From: Bacillota bacterium
GTDB taxonomy: Bacteria > Bacillota > Clostridia > Lachnospirales > Lachnospiraceae
Assembly: GCA_023416695.1 (NCBI GenBank)
Contig: JAEZGY010000061.1
Coordinates: 1-40,881, forward strand
Direction: 5' to 3'
Length of the DNA: 40,881 bases
This document shows positions 23,100-32,574 of the stretch, in pieces (position 1 is the stretch's first letter; the number at the start of each line of letters is the position of its first letter). Under the pieces are notes generated by a model. The model did no database searches and was not told the DNA's origin. It was given only the letters and a program-made list of their open reading frames with translations. Both the position numbers and the translations under genes were made by a program.

Positions 23100-25469
23100 A
23101 TGTTTTTTAAAATTCTTAAAAAAGATCTAAAACGTAAAAAGACAATGAATATACTGCTTTTGTTGTTCATAACCTTAACCGCGACGTTACTTGGGTCTAG
23201 TATCAATATGTTATCTACCAACAGTACGGTCATAAGTCACTTTATGGGCAAGGCAAAAACGCCTGATTTTACGGCTATGACCTACTACTCAGAGGAGAAC
23301 TTAGATAAGGTTAACCAATGGTTATCAACTAGTAAGAGTGTAGAGGAGTATTCAGTAGATACGTTTATCCTTTTCCTAAAATCGAATGCCAAGCTCCCTG
23401 AAGGAAAGAAGCCATTGGATTTTGATAGCGCTATGGCAATACAGACTGTCCCAAAGCAACATAACTTAGTGTTTGATGAATCCAATGAGCCATTAGTGGT
23501 AGAGGCAGGCCAAATCGCTATTCCTTATTTCTTTTCTCATATGACAGATCTTGTGATTGGAGATAAAATAACGATTTCGTTAGAGGACAGAACAAGAGAG
23601 TTCACCATTAGTCATTACATAAAGGATGCCTTCTGTGGGTCTACCATGATGGGATTTAAGAGATGGATAGTAAATGAAGAAGACTATCGCTATTTCGACT
23701 CGGATAATGTGACAAAATTCAATCTTGTACAAGCAAACCAAGGGGATGCATCGGAAAATAGTATGTTACCTAGAGAGTTTAATCAGCTTAGTGTTCCCTC
23801 TTTAAGTAGTATTGAGAAAAATGTAATAGAAGCATCATATATGATGAATACGCTTATTGCAGGAGTTATTATGGCACTTAGCCTTTTGTTAATATTTATC
23901 TCCCTCTTAATGCTTCGCTTTACGATCGGTTTTACGTTACAAGAGGATTATAAGGAAATTGGTATTATGAAGGCCATTGGATTAAAAAATCAATCCATTC
24001 AAAGTATTTATATGGTGAAATATTTGGCCATGGGTTTGATAGGCGGGGCGATTGGATATGTGTTAAGCTTACCGATTGGTAACATATTAATTAATGGTGT
24101 ATGCAGTGAAATGGTAACCGAGAAAATAGGGCGGTTCAATCTTCCTAGTCTTCTTGGAGTAGCCCTTATTATTCTACTAACCCTTGCCTTTTGCAGGTTA
24201 TGCACACGCAAGGTAAATAAATTATCAGCCATTACAGCTATTCGTGGTGGTTCCACAGGGGAGAGATACCATAAAGGGAAGAAGGTATCTTTAAGAAAGT
24301 GGAGGACTTCACCCTCTAGTTTCTTAGCGATCAGTGATTTGCTTCATAGTGGGAAAAAACATATTGCATTATTCCTATCCTTTATATTAGGAACGATGGT
24401 ATTAATTATTCCACTTAATATTATCAATACGATGAAATCTCCCGCACTCCTTGAGTTATTTGGATATGTGGAGTTTGATTTTTCTGTAACACCTCCTTCT
24501 ACCAATAAACTTATTTTTACCTATACAACCGAGCAGATGCTATCCTATGTAGATCACTTAGAAGAAGAGTATAAGCAGAGCGGAATGGAAGTCGAATTAT
24601 TTCCTGAAGTAAGCTATATGAGTAAAATCTATACGGATGATCCGACCAACTCTAAAAATGTGTATACTGCTAAGAGCTATGGGGTACAGGCAAAGGAATA
24701 TAAGATGGAGGAGGGAACTGCTCCAAAGTTAAAGAATGAAGTAGCCATGTCTACAATTCTAGCAGACTATTACAAGGTTGGAGTAGGAGATAGACTGACG
24801 GTAGAGGTGGGAGATACTCCCCGCGAATACATCATCACTGGAATCTATAGCGCTATGATAAATCTAGGAGAAAATATACGATTACCTGAGGATGCTACCT
24901 ATGAGTTAAAAGGGGCATCAGGCCTTAATATTCTGGGAAGATATAAGGGAACTGAGAGTGAAGAAAAGTATATGAAAGACCTGCAAGAGGTAAATAAAGA
25001 GTATGAAGTGAAGACGGCACAGGATTTTCTACATACCATGATGGGCAATATCATAGATACTCTTGACTTAGTGAATATTGGGATATTAATTATTGTAATT
25101 TGCATTAATTTTCTTATTACCATCCTAGTGGGAAGAATGATGCTCACTAAGGAGGCAGCGGATATCGCCGTATTGAAGAGCTTAGGTTATAAGGCAAAGA
25201 GCATTCGAGCATGGCAAATTAAGAGAATGTCAATCTTATTATTAGTCTCTGTTTTTATCGGAACAATTTTGGCCAATATACTAGGCTCACCAGTAGCAAA
25301 TGGAATATTTGAAATTATGGGAGCAACTAACCTAACCTTGGTGGTGGACCCACTTCAAGTAGCTGTAATCTATCCAGCTATCATATTAACATTTACGCTG
25401 TTAGCAACTCTAATTAGTACGTCAGATATCAAGAAAATAAAAGTATGGGAATTCAATAATCAGGAATAA
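23100..25469 (+). CDS. ABC transporter permease (FtsX/MacB type)
   Basis: A 789-residue permease with two FtsX-type units: an N-terminal membrane helix, an extracellular domain of about 200 residues, three helices near 250-375, a linker, then another helix (near 410), a second extracellular domain and three C-terminal helices near 675-780. The segments EIGIMKAIGLKNQSI and DIAVLKSLGYKAKSI are the paired cytoplasmic coupling helices of FtsX permeases. Such permeases with a cognate ATPase move lipoproteins, peptides or peptide antibiotics, or transmit force, rather than import solutes. ATG 23100 with AGAGGAGA upstream. The ATPase starts 18 nt later. Confidence 0.88.
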   Translation: MFFKILKKDLKRKKTMNILLLLFITLTATLLGSSINMLSTNSTVISHFMGKAKTPDFTAMTYYSEENLDKVNQWLSTSKSVEEYSVDTFILFLKSNAKLPEGKKPLDFDSAMAIQTVPKQHNLVFDESNEPLVVEAGQIAIPYFFSHMTDLVIGDKITISLEDRTREFTISHYIKDAFCGSTMMGFKRWIVNEEDYRYFDSDNVTKFNLVQANQGDASENSMLPREFNQLSVPSLSSIEKNVIEASYMMNTLIAGVIMALSLLLIFISLLMLRFTIGFTLQEDYKEIGIMKAIGLKNQSIQSIYMVKYLAMGLIGGAIGYVLSLPIGNILINGVCSEMVTEKIGRFNLPSLLGVALIILLTLAFCRLCTRKVNKLSAITAIRGGSTGERYHKGKKVSLRKWRTSPSSFLAISDLLHSGKKHIALFLSFILGTMVLIIPLNIINTMKSPALLELFGYVEFDFSVTPPSTNKLIFTYTTEQMLSYVDHLEEEYKQSGMEVELFPEVSYMSKIYTDDPTNSKNVYTAKSYGVQAKEYKMEEGTAPKLKNEVAMSTILADYYKVGVGDRLTVEVGDTPREYIITGIYSAMINLGENIRLPEDATYELKGASGLNILGRYKGTESEEKYMKDLQEVNKEYEVKTAQDFLHTMMGNIIDTLDLVNIGILIIVICINFLITILVGRMMLTKEAADIAVLKSLGYKAKSIRAWQIKRMSILLLVSVFIGTILANILGSPVANGIFEIMGATNLTLVVDPLQVAVIYPAIILTFTLLATLISTSDIKKIKVWEFNNQE

Positions 25470-25487
25470 GAAAGGTTGGGGAATTAT

Positions 25488-26261
25488 ATGACAACAGTAT
25501 TACAAGCAAAGGATATTTGTAAAACCTATATCACCAATAAACGACAGAATCATGTATTACGTAACATAAATTTTGAGCTAAAAGAAGGAGAGTATGTATC
25601 CATTATGGGCCCTTCAGGTTCCGGAAAATCCACCCTACTGTATACGGTTAGTGGAATGGATCATTTGACTGCTGGGGAAGTCAAATTCCTTGGCAAAGAA
25701 ATCAGTACCTTAAAAGAAAATGAACTCTCTAACTTGCGTCTGAATGAAATGGGATTCGTCTTCCAACAGATGCATATGTTGAGAAACCTATCGTTGTACG
25801 ATAATATTATTGTATCAGCATATCAGTCTAAGCAAGGAAAGACAAGAAAGCAGAGAGTGGCTATTAACGAAAGAGCCACTGAATTAATGAAGAGAATGGA
25901 TATCATGGACTTAGCTGATCATGACATTACAGAGGTGTCAGGAGGGCAATTGCAGAGAGCATGTATCTGTCGCGCATTAATCAACAACCCTAAAATTCTG
26001 TTTGCAGATGAGCCAACAGGTGCACTAAACTCCAAGGCTAGTAATGAGGTTATGGAGGAGCTTAATGAGCTAAATAGAGAAGGTACAACCATATTACTGA
26101 TTACCCATGATATTAAGGTTGCAGCAAGAACAGATAAGGTTTTATATCTCGTAGATGGTAACATTGAGGGACAGTGTGAACTAGGAAAATATACGGAGGG
26201 TACGAACCGTAGAGAACGTGAAAATAAATTAGCTAACTGGTTGTCAGAAATGGGCTGGTAG
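25488..26261 (+). CDS. ABC transporter ATP-binding protein (MacB/LolD type)
   Basis: A 257-residue ATPase. Walker A GPSGSGKST, Q-loop GFVFQQMHML, signature SGGQLQRACICRAL, Walker B ILFADEPTGALNS and the switch His in LITHD are all present. The EPTGALNS form is typical of ATPases paired with FtsX/MacB or BceB permeases. The C-terminal 40 residues are an extension. ATG 25488 is chosen; a TTG at 25476 in frame is less well placed. Lies between permease (18 nt) and response regulator (11 nt), so the four genes form one operon. Confidence 0.92.
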   Translation: MTTVLQAKDICKTYITNKRQNHVLRNINFELKEGEYVSIMGPSGSGKSTLLYTVSGMDHLTAGEVKFLGKEISTLKENELSNLRLNEMGFVFQQMHMLRNLSLYDNIIVSAYQSKQGKTRKQRVAINERATELMKRMDIMDLADHDITEVSGGQLQRACICRALINNPKILFADEPTGALNSKASNEVMEELNELNREGTTILLITHDIKVAARTDKVLYLVDGNIEGQCELGKYTEGTNRRERENKLANWLSEMGW

Positions 26262-26272
26262 GAAGTGATAGA

Positions 26273-26953
26273 ATGAGAGATATACTAGTAATTGAAGATG
26301 ATAAGGAGTTAGGGACCATCCTTTGCGATTTCTTGGCAAGGGATGGCTATTCCCAATGCCATGCCATATCCGGAGAGGAAGGGCTAGAGGCACTTAAGAA
26401 GGATAGATTTAAGCTTGTGTTATTAGACCTAATGCTACCAGGAATTGATGGTTTTGCAATCTGTGAAAGTGTGCGAAAGACCTCGAATATACCCATCATT
26501 ATCTTAAGTGCGAAGGTTGAAAAAGGAGATAAAATAGCAAGCTTAGCATTAGGTGCAGATGATTATGTGGAGAAACCATATGATATGGATGTATTGTTAG
26601 CAAAGATTAAAGCTCATTTGCGAAGAAACTATGGGTTAGCTAAGGAGAAGGAGTTTTTAATGGATGGAGATCTCACAGTAAATCTTACTTCTACCACGGT
26701 ATATAAACAGGGCAGACCTTTAGTAATGACCAACAAAGAGTATGAGCTACTAGTATTATTTCTTAAGAATAAAGGAAAAACCCTTCGAAAGGAATGGATT
26801 TTTGACCAGATTTGGGGAATGGATTGCTTTAGTGAATTCTCGACTTTGACGGTACATATTAACAAGCTAAGAGAGAAAATTGAGGTACATCCAAAGAAGC
26901 CACTAAAAATACAAACAGTATGGGGAGTGGGATATAAGTATGAAGCGGATTAA
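26273..26953 (+). CDS. OmpR-family response regulator
   Basis: A 226-residue regulator: receiver domain (1-120) with Asp9/Asp10, phosphoacceptor Asp52 in LLDLMLPGIDGF, a Ser at 79 and Lys101 in VEKPYD, then a winged-helix DNA-binding domain (about 130-226: TNKEYELLVLFLKNKGKTL, FSTLTVHINKLREKIE). It overlaps the histidine kinase gene by 14 nt, so they are translationally coupled. Likely controls the preceding ABC transporter genes, as in many Firmicutes detoxification modules; that is inference from order. Confidence 0.94.
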   Translation: MRDILVIEDDKELGTILCDFLARDGYSQCHAISGEEGLEALKKDRFKLVLLDLMLPGIDGFAICESVRKTSNIPIIILSAKVEKGDKIASLALGADDYVEKPYDMDVLLAKIKAHLRRNYGLAKEKEFLMDGDLTVNLTSTTVYKQGRPLVMTNKEYELLVLFLKNKGKTLRKEWIFDQIWGMDCFSEFSTLTVHINKLREKIEVHPKKPLKIQTVWGVGYKYEAD

Positions 26954-28250
26954 AGGGATTATGCTAGCATTAACGGTATTTACCGTATTGGCGGTTGTAG
27001 TACTACTTGTGGGAGTGGAGTCATTTAATCAGAGAGAGAACAAAGAATATCAAGTTGAGATTAATCGTATCTACCAGGAGATAGAAGAGTATGCGAAGGA
27101 TATGATAAACCATAACGGGAAAGGCCTTGCTGATAGGGATTTTCTTAGGGGTAAAGGGTATACCTATGTAAAGGCGCTTTCTTACTTAAAGGAAGGCCAA
27201 GGAGATGAGAAAGCTTTTTTTGAGGGAAAGAAAGCTGTTAGAAATAGTGAAAGTTATGTTCTACCTCTACCTTTAGAAGTCAAAGAATATGATTTTGTAC
27301 GATTTGAGTATCTTTCGGTAACAAAGAGCTATTCCTATTTACTGCCACTGTTATTCTTTGTCATAGCTGTATTGTGGCTTATGACAATGTTAGTTCTATT
27401 TTGGGTACAACATAGTATTCTAAAGCCCTTTCATAAGGTGGAGCAGCTACCCTATGAGCTGTCTAAGGGGCATTTTTCTATAGAACTTAAGGAGAGTAAA
27501 TATCGATATTTTGGCAAGTTTATGTGGGGGTTAGATGCTCTTAGAGAGACGTTAAAAAAGAACCATGCGAGGCAGCTAGAGCTTGAGAAAGAGAAAAAGA
27601 TGTTAATTCTTTCCGTATCTCATGATATTAAGACGCCTTTAAGTTCGATTTATCTTTATACAAAGGCGCTTAAGGAAAACTTATATGAAGAAGAAAAAAG
27701 GCAACAAATCTATGAAACATTAGAGAGTAAGTCAGAGCAAATCGAGTCGTTTATTGCGGAGATAGAAAGAATGTCCACCCAGGATTTATTAGACCTTCCG
27801 GTATCTGTACAGGATTGTTATGCCAGTGAGTTTATGGAGCCAATAGAGAAAATCTACAAAGAAAAATTTTGTTTATACCACACCAATTTCGTTATGGAGC
27901 CATATCCGAACAAATTGGTTAAGGTAGATAAGGACCGAGTTATCGAGGTGTTAGAAAATCTATTGGAAAATGCCATTAAATATGGAGATGGTAAGAGCTT
28001 AACAATCTCATCCACAGAGGAAGAGTATTGCTTGTTGATAACTGTCACAAATTCAGGCACTCCAGTGGACAAGACGGAAGTTTTGCATTTATTTGAAAGC
28101 TTTTGGCGTGGTTCTAATGCAGGCAAGCATCGAGGAAGTGGATTAGGGCTGTACATATGTAAAGAGATTATGACTAAAATGGGAGGCGATATTTATGCCA
28201 GCATTGGGGAAAATAGCATGGGCTTCACATTGGTTATTAGAGAGGTATAG
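26940..28250 (+). CDS. Sensor histidine kinase
   Basis: A 436-residue membrane kinase: helix 1 (about 5-25), an extracellular segment of about 100 residues, helix 2 (about 130-155), a HAMP-like linker, dimerisation domain with His228 in SVSHDIKTPLSS, and an ATPase domain with N-box ENLLENAIKYGDG, and GSGLGLYICKEI. With an extracellular loop of this size it may sense a ligand itself, unlike the BceS-type intramembrane kinases. It forms an operon with the response regulator and the ABC transporter upstream. Confidence 0.93.
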   Translation: MKRIKGIMLALTVFTVLAVVVLLVGVESFNQRENKEYQVEINRIYQEIEEYAKDMINHNGKGLADRDFLRGKGYTYVKALSYLKEGQGDEKAFFEGKKAVRNSESYVLPLPLEVKEYDFVRFEYLSVTKSYSYLLPLLFFVIAVLWLMTMLVLFWVQHSILKPFHKVEQLPYELSKGHFSIELKESKYRYFGKFMWGLDALRETLKKNHARQLELEKEKKMLILSVSHDIKTPLSSIYLYTKALKENLYEEEKRQQIYETLESKSEQIESFIAEIERMSTQDLLDLPVSVQDCYASEFMEPIEKIYKEKFCLYHTNFVMEPYPNKLVKVDKDRVIEVLENLLENAIKYGDGKSLTISSTEEEYCLLITVTNSGTPVDKTEVLHLFESFWRGSNAGKHRGSGLGLYICKEIMTKMGGDIYASIGENSMGFTLVIREV

Positions 28251-28253
28251 AGG

Positions 28254-28295
28254 CAGGGGAAAGGCGTACTATGAAATTAGTACGCCTTTCCCCTG
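28254..28295. repeat. 18-bp perfect hairpin after the kinase gene
   Basis: CAGGGGAAAGGCGTACTA (28254-28271) pairs without mismatch with 28278-28295, loop TGAAAT. It begins 3 nt after the kinase stop, where a terminator is expected, but no T run follows. It may still stop transcription or protect the mRNA 3' end. Confidence 0.75.
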
Positions 28296-28304
28296 TTGGT
28301 AATA

Positions 28305-28668
28305 AGGTGGATCTAGGCAATCCCCTGTAAGGCAAGCTTGCGCATGATATCGCAGCGTAATGGTACGTAAGGCTTGATGGCATGGGATGTTTAGGCAGGC
28401 TTTAAAAATTATAGGAAGATAAGTTGAGGGTGTCTTGTCGTAGGACACGCTTCGCTATAAGACGATAGGAGCCAAAAAGGCTGGCAAAGAACAGCCATCC
28501 TTTCGGCCTTATCGCCTTATGCGCAATGCAAGCATTGCAGTCCTACGACAGGACATTGTAGTATTTGGCGCTGTAATTTTTAAAGTGTTATACACGATGA
28601 ATGCCATGACCAGGCCTAAGTACCAACGTGCTCAAACAGCCTTCCATGGGATTTGCCATTCGCCACCT
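28305..28668. repeat. 364-nt imperfect palindrome (long hairpin) between convergent genes
   Basis: No coding frame is visible. The two halves are imperfect reverse complements along most of their length: AGGTGG (28305) with CCACCT (28663), GGTAC (28362) with GTACC (28620), CTTTAAAAATTA (28400-28411) with its complement (28574-28585), and a 16-bp stem at 28431-28446 with 28540-28555 (one G-U). Inside lie small hairpins at 28479-28496 (GGCTG/CAGCC) and 28523-28538 (GCAATGC/GCATTGC). It could be a non-autonomous mobile repeat or a structured RNA; it was not recognised as a known family. Confidence 0.75.
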
Positions 28669-28731
28669 AAGGATGGAGTGGCTATGAGGTAGAAATTGCG
28701 GTAGGAGAGTATTTTTCTAGTGTAGGACTAT

Positions 28732-28771
28732 AAAAAGCTGCCGTACTAAATACTTAGTACGACAGCTTTTA
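28732..28771 (-). terminator. Terminator of pckA (possibly bidirectional)
   Basis: A stem of about 17 bp with one mismatch (AAAAGCTGCCGTACTAA / TTAGTACGACAGCTTTT) with A residues on the left and T residues on the right. On the minus strand it follows the pckA stop by 19 nt. Confidence 0.88.
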
Positions 28772-28789
28772 TTGGGTTTATATGATATG

Positions 28790-30445
28790 TTAGTCTAATT
28801 GTCTTACAACTGCTTCTAATGCTTCTAAAGCGTCAGCTGGAAGTTTATCATAACCTTCTTTGAATACGTCTCTAGATTTAACGAATTCAACACGGTCATT
28901 GATTCTAGCTTTAAGAGCGGCTACATATTCTGGATCATTTAAATCTGGAACAAAGCCTTCCCATTCAAAGATTTCGATTTCTTTAAAAGGTCCCCATTGT
29001 TTAAATTCTGCTTTTCCTTCTACAATCGCTTCGATTACACCTAAAGTATCCTTAGGCTGTACTTTTTTACCCATGAAGTCGCCAGTATTGATGATGTAGC
29101 AATCTACATTTCTTTCAGCAACAAGCTTCTTGAATTTCTCGTAATCATTTACTAAAGGATAAGTTCTAAATGGGTTTGCATATGGTTCAACAACTAAAGC
29201 ATTAGGATCTACGCCAGGAGCAAGTCTCTCAGCAGAAGAACGTTTAGTTGCTAAGGTAGCGCCCATAACAGCAGCTAATGAAGCACCTTTAAGTCTAACA
29301 ATTGGAGGAATAGTAGGATCCTTCATAATCCAGAAGATTGCATTTACTGGTTCGTCAATCTTATCTACGCGGTTTGGAGACCATAATTTAGATTTAATGG
29401 CACGACCGTTACCGTTACGAATGTCCTCAGTTACTAATACAACTTTACCATCCTCATCTAGAGTTGCAGAACAGTTTTGTGCAGTTAATAAATATTTATT
29501 ATCTTCACAATAAGTTGGATAATCTTGTGTCTTATCAAAGTAAGTTGGTTCTAATGCAACGGAAGATGCAGTTTCGTCATTGATGATAAAGGCATCATCA
29601 TGAAGAACAGTTACATCATATTTACCACCATGCTTTGCATGTGTAATGGTAGATTTACCAGATCCAGACAGACCAAATACAGAAGCAACGAAAGCCTTGC
29701 CTTCGCCAAGGTTGTATCTCTTTTGTCCACCATGGCAAGATGCATATCCGTTACGGTTTGCAATTGCCCAAGCGATGGTAAGAGTACCTTTCTTATGCTC
29801 GCCGAAGTATCTCATGCCTAATAAGGCTGCACAGTTTGTGGTAGTGTTGAAATAAGTAAGTCCAAGGGAATGCTCTGGATGTTTCCACTGTGGGTTAGAG
29901 AATATGTAGATATCTGCTTCATTACCAATTGGCTTAGAATTTTTATACATCTTTACATACTCTTCAGTCATATACTGGAAGTTTAGCATCCAAGAATATA
30001 AAATGTTTTCTTCGCCTTCTGGAATAAGAAGATGAGCCTTTACCATAAATTCTGGATCAAGACCAATGAATACCTCTGCATGATAGAGTGTACTCCATCT
30101 AGTGTCATAGATAGCATCCATAACTTTTCTATCAAGATCAGTACAATCTACTCCTGGTTCACCAGCAATTTTTCTTGCTGCCGCACAACGACCGGTTACA
30201 AAACCATCGTTAAATAATAATACTTTTGCATCTTTTTCAAGACCAAATTCCTCACCGTGGTAAACAGGCATATCGGTTACAACGGTACCTGGAGAATTCT
30301 TAGCTAGTTCATAAGCTTCTTTTAAAGTATTTACTTTAATTACGTTATTACCATAAAAAGCAGCCTCAATGATTGAACGTGTTGTTGAAAAACCAGGTTT
30401 GCCAGCGCCGATTTCTTCTTTTTTGAAATAAGCTTTTGTTGACAT
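28790..30445 (-). CDS. pckA: Phosphoenolpyruvate carboxykinase (ATP)
   Basis: A 551-residue ATP-dependent PEP carboxykinase, interconverting oxaloacetate and PEP. Kinase P-loop FGLSGSGKST, the metal-site block VTVLHDDAFIIN, the oxaloacetate-side segment RCAAARKIAG and NGRAIKS are visible, as is LGMRYFGEHKKGTLT. Length fits the ATP-type family. In anaerobes it often runs toward oxaloacetate, saving ATP in fermentation; this is general knowledge, not seen here. ATG with TAGGAGGA upstream; it has its own promoter and terminator. Confidence 0.95.
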   Translation of the reverse strand: MSTKAYFKKEEIGAGKPGFSTTRSIIEAAFYGNNVIKVNTLKEAYELAKNSPGTVVTDMPVYHGEEFGLEKDAKVLLFNDGFVTGRCAAARKIAGEPGVDCTDLDRKVMDAIYDTRWSTLYHAEVFIGLDPEFMVKAHLLIPEGEENILYSWMLNFQYMTEEYVKMYKNSKPIGNEADIYIFSNPQWKHPEHSLGLTYFNTTTNCAALLGMRYFGEHKKGTLTIAWAIANRNGYASCHGGQKRYNLGEGKAFVASVFGLSGSGKSTITHAKHGGKYDVTVLHDDAFIINDETASSVALEPTYFDKTQDYPTYCEDNKYLLTAQNCSATLDEDGKVVLVTEDIRNGNGRAIKSKLWSPNRVDKIDEPVNAIFWIMKDPTIPPIVRLKGASLAAVMGATLATKRSSAERLAPGVDPNALVVEPYANPFRTYPLVNDYEKFKKLVAERNVDCYIINTGDFMGKKVQPKDTLGVIEAIVEGKAEFKQWGPFKEIEIFEWEGFVPDLNDPEYVAALKARINDRVEFVKSRDVFKEGYDKLPADALEALEAVVRQLD

Positions 30446-30489
30446 AATATAGTTCCTCCTATTTGTTCGTTTATAGGTATGTATATATA

Positions 30490-30518
30490 ATTTAACATGG
30501 CATAAGCCTGTGCTAAAT
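30490..30518 (-). other. Stem-loop in the pckA 5' leader
   Basis: On the minus strand ATTTAGCACAGGC-TTAT-GCCATGTTAAAT forms an 11-bp hairpin with one small internal loop, between the promoter and the ribosome site. Possible mRNA stabiliser or regulatory element. Confidence 0.45.
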
Positions 30519-30550
30519 TATTATTAAAGATAGTAAAGCCAAAAATATGC

Positions 30551-30579
30551 ATTAAATAAATTATAAGAATTATTGTCAA
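30551..30579 (-). promoter_or_regulatory. pckA promoter
   Basis: Minus strand: TTGACA (30574-30579), 17 nt, TTTAAT (30551-30556). A second TTGACA-like string (TTGACATTG) lies 9 nt upstream. The leader is about 100 nt. Confidence 0.7.
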
Positions 30580-30606
30580 CAATGTCAATCAAAACAGACT
30601 GTCAAA

Positions 30607-32391
30607 TTACTTCTTTTTTTCGACTAACCATTGATCTAAATAGGTATTCATTAGGTCAAATTGGGTTGGTCCCATATTTAAGTAAAAAGTATGGAAATCT
30701 TTTAATACAAACTTATCTCCTAAGCTTTTCTCTGCTTTTAGTTTCATTTCACTAATCTCTATGTAACCAAGAATGTATTTTAAGTAATTACAAGGTTCTG
30801 CAACAATGGCATTATATATTTGTGATATGGTAGAATCATCAGAAATACCAAAGTTCGTTAGATACTCTTTGGTTTTGGCTTTATCCCATCCATAATAGTT
30901 AACGCCCACATCTACATTTCCATAAATACATAAGGTAGCAACGAGGTTATTTTGTAATACTTGCGTTAGATTTTTATCTAGACCACCTAAACCATAGGAA
31001 TAGCATTCCACATAGGTAGCCCAACCTTCTGAATAACCACCAAAATCGACAACACTACGAAGAAGGCTTGGTAACTGTTGTTGAAAATAAACGGTTTGAT
31101 AAAGATGACCTGGGTAGCCTTCGTGTGCAATGGTCGTAAAAATGTTAGACATATCGGTATTAGACCCCTTGTTGATATAAACCATATTTTCGCTACAGTT
31201 GTCGATTGGAGGAGTCAAATAAAATGCAGGACTCATGTACTCCTCAAGCGATTTATCAACGTATTTGATGGTATAGTTTACTGGACTAATTGCAGGAAAA
31301 TCATTGGAAATGGCATCCTTTAAGTAGTCCATAATTTTAGCTGGGTCAGTAAGACGATAGTTTGGGGAGGAGATACTTTCAATAACTGACTGATCGTTAG
31401 CAGCAACTCGTTGCATATTTAGAATAGCAGCAGTTAAGTAAGAGGTTAATAAACCGCGAATATCATCGATAGAACGGTAGGAACCAACATTTGATCTTAC
31501 CATATATTCATAGTATTCCTTGCCGTTTTCTAAATTACAAAGGCCCGCATCGTTCTTGCCGGTTCCCTTTAAAGAAGTTAGAGTGGCAATCAGCTTTTCA
31601 TATGCTGGGATAACATGATTTTTTACAGCAGACTTATTTTCTTCGATGTAAGCTTTTTTCTTTGCCTCGTCTTTTACAATGGTGTCAAGACGACTAGAAA
31701 AGGTAGTAATCAAATAGTTACTGTCTGCATTTTTGATGAATTCCTGGCATTGAGCAATGATATCATCAGCGGATGTGTCACTCATAAAGAGTCCCTCTTT
31801 TGATTTTTCCTGCTCAAAGGTACAGATTTCGTCAAAATACTCATCTATACAAGTAAGAAGTTTGAGGTAATCTACAACATTTTGCTCCTTGTAAAAATGG
31901 TATTCTGCTAGTAATACTGGTAATTGAGCTTGTAGACCAGTAGTTGGACTCAACACTTCGTGCAAATAGTAATATTTCTCTGCAGGAATCTCATTTTCTA
32001 GCTGTTCCTTTAAAATATCAAAGGTAAGCTGCTGATCCTTGGTTAACTGTGTTCGGTCAAAATCATCAAGTGCTTTTTGAAACTCCTTTAGCTTGGAGGT
32101 GTCCGTATCCATAGCTTCCTTTGTGTAGGTGCCAAAGGTTGGAGTAAAGTCTTTGATGTTGTAGTTTTCAGGATTTGCAAGGGTGTAGTTTAAGGTAAGA
32201 CTATCTTTGGTTATGTAATAATTGAATACCTCATCAGTAAAAACATCAAATTTTGCCTGATAAGTGTATTTCGCCTGATCAGTACTAACATCCTGATTAT
32301 TTGTCTGATTATTCGTTTGTGAACTTTTATTACAACAGACACAGGTAAGAAGAACTAGTACTATTAGGATGGATAGCAAACGCCGTTTCAT
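30607..32391 (-). CDS. DUF885 family (HExxPGH) peptidase, exported
   Basis: A 594-residue protein of the DUF885 family of putative zinc metallopeptidases. The active-site block TTIAHEGYPGHLYQTVYF and the following GYSEGWATYVE (third ligand Glu) are intact. The N-terminus (KRRLLSILIVLVLLTCVCCNKSS) is an export signal ending in cysteines, probably a lipoprotein, though the lipobox is not canonical; a short Asn/Gln/Ser linker follows. Peptide substrate unknown. ATG with AAAGGGGGA on the minus strand; a TATAAT-like box lies at 32434-32439. Monocistronic. Confidence 0.88.
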   Translation of the reverse strand: MKRRLLSILIVLVLLTCVCCNKSSQTNNQTNNQDVSTDQAKYTYQAKFDVFTDEVFNYYITKDSLTLNYTLANPENYNIKDFTPTFGTYTKEAMDTDTSKLKEFQKALDDFDRTQLTKDQQLTFDILKEQLENEIPAEKYYYLHEVLSPTTGLQAQLPVLLAEYHFYKEQNVVDYLKLLTCIDEYFDEICTFEQEKSKEGLFMSDTSADDIIAQCQEFIKNADSNYLITTFSSRLDTIVKDEAKKKAYIEENKSAVKNHVIPAYEKLIATLTSLKGTGKNDAGLCNLENGKEYYEYMVRSNVGSYRSIDDIRGLLTSYLTAAILNMQRVAANDQSVIESISSPNYRLTDPAKIMDYLKDAISNDFPAISPVNYTIKYVDKSLEEYMSPAFYLTPPIDNCSENMVYINKGSNTDMSNIFTTIAHEGYPGHLYQTVYFQQQLPSLLRSVVDFGGYSEGWATYVECYSYGLGGLDKNLTQVLQNNLVATLCIYGNVDVGVNYYGWDKAKTKEYLTNFGISDDSTISQIYNAIVAEPCNYLKYILGYIEISEMKLKAEKSLGDKFVLKDFHTFYLNMGPTQFDLMNTYLDQWLVEKKK

Positions 32392-32529
32392 GAATATCCC
32401 CCTTTGTAAGTTACTTGTTTCAGCTATTAGTTCATTATAATAGATGGTAACTTAAATTATGTTTAGAAATGACAAATATTAAAAACAATAGTAGCATAAG
32501 AAATAATGTTTTACTAGATAAATAAACCC

Positions 32530-32559
32530 TTGACAAATACTTTTAGGTGAGAGTACACT
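32530..32559 (+). promoter_or_regulatory. Promoter of the metG T-box leader
   Basis: TTGACA (32530-32535), an 18-nt spacer, TACACT (32554-32559). Transcription should start near 32566, just before the T-box stem I. Confidence 0.7.
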
Positions 32560-32574
32560 ACAATTACATGACAA

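Noticed and set aside
28254..28295. Hairpin after the kinase gene called as a standard terminator
   Set aside because: It has a perfect 18-bp stem but no T run on either side, so it is listed as a hairpin only.
28305..28668. Palindrome considered as a pair of insertion-sequence ends
   Set aside because: No transposase frame is present and the arms run into each other; a decayed non-autonomous element remains possible.
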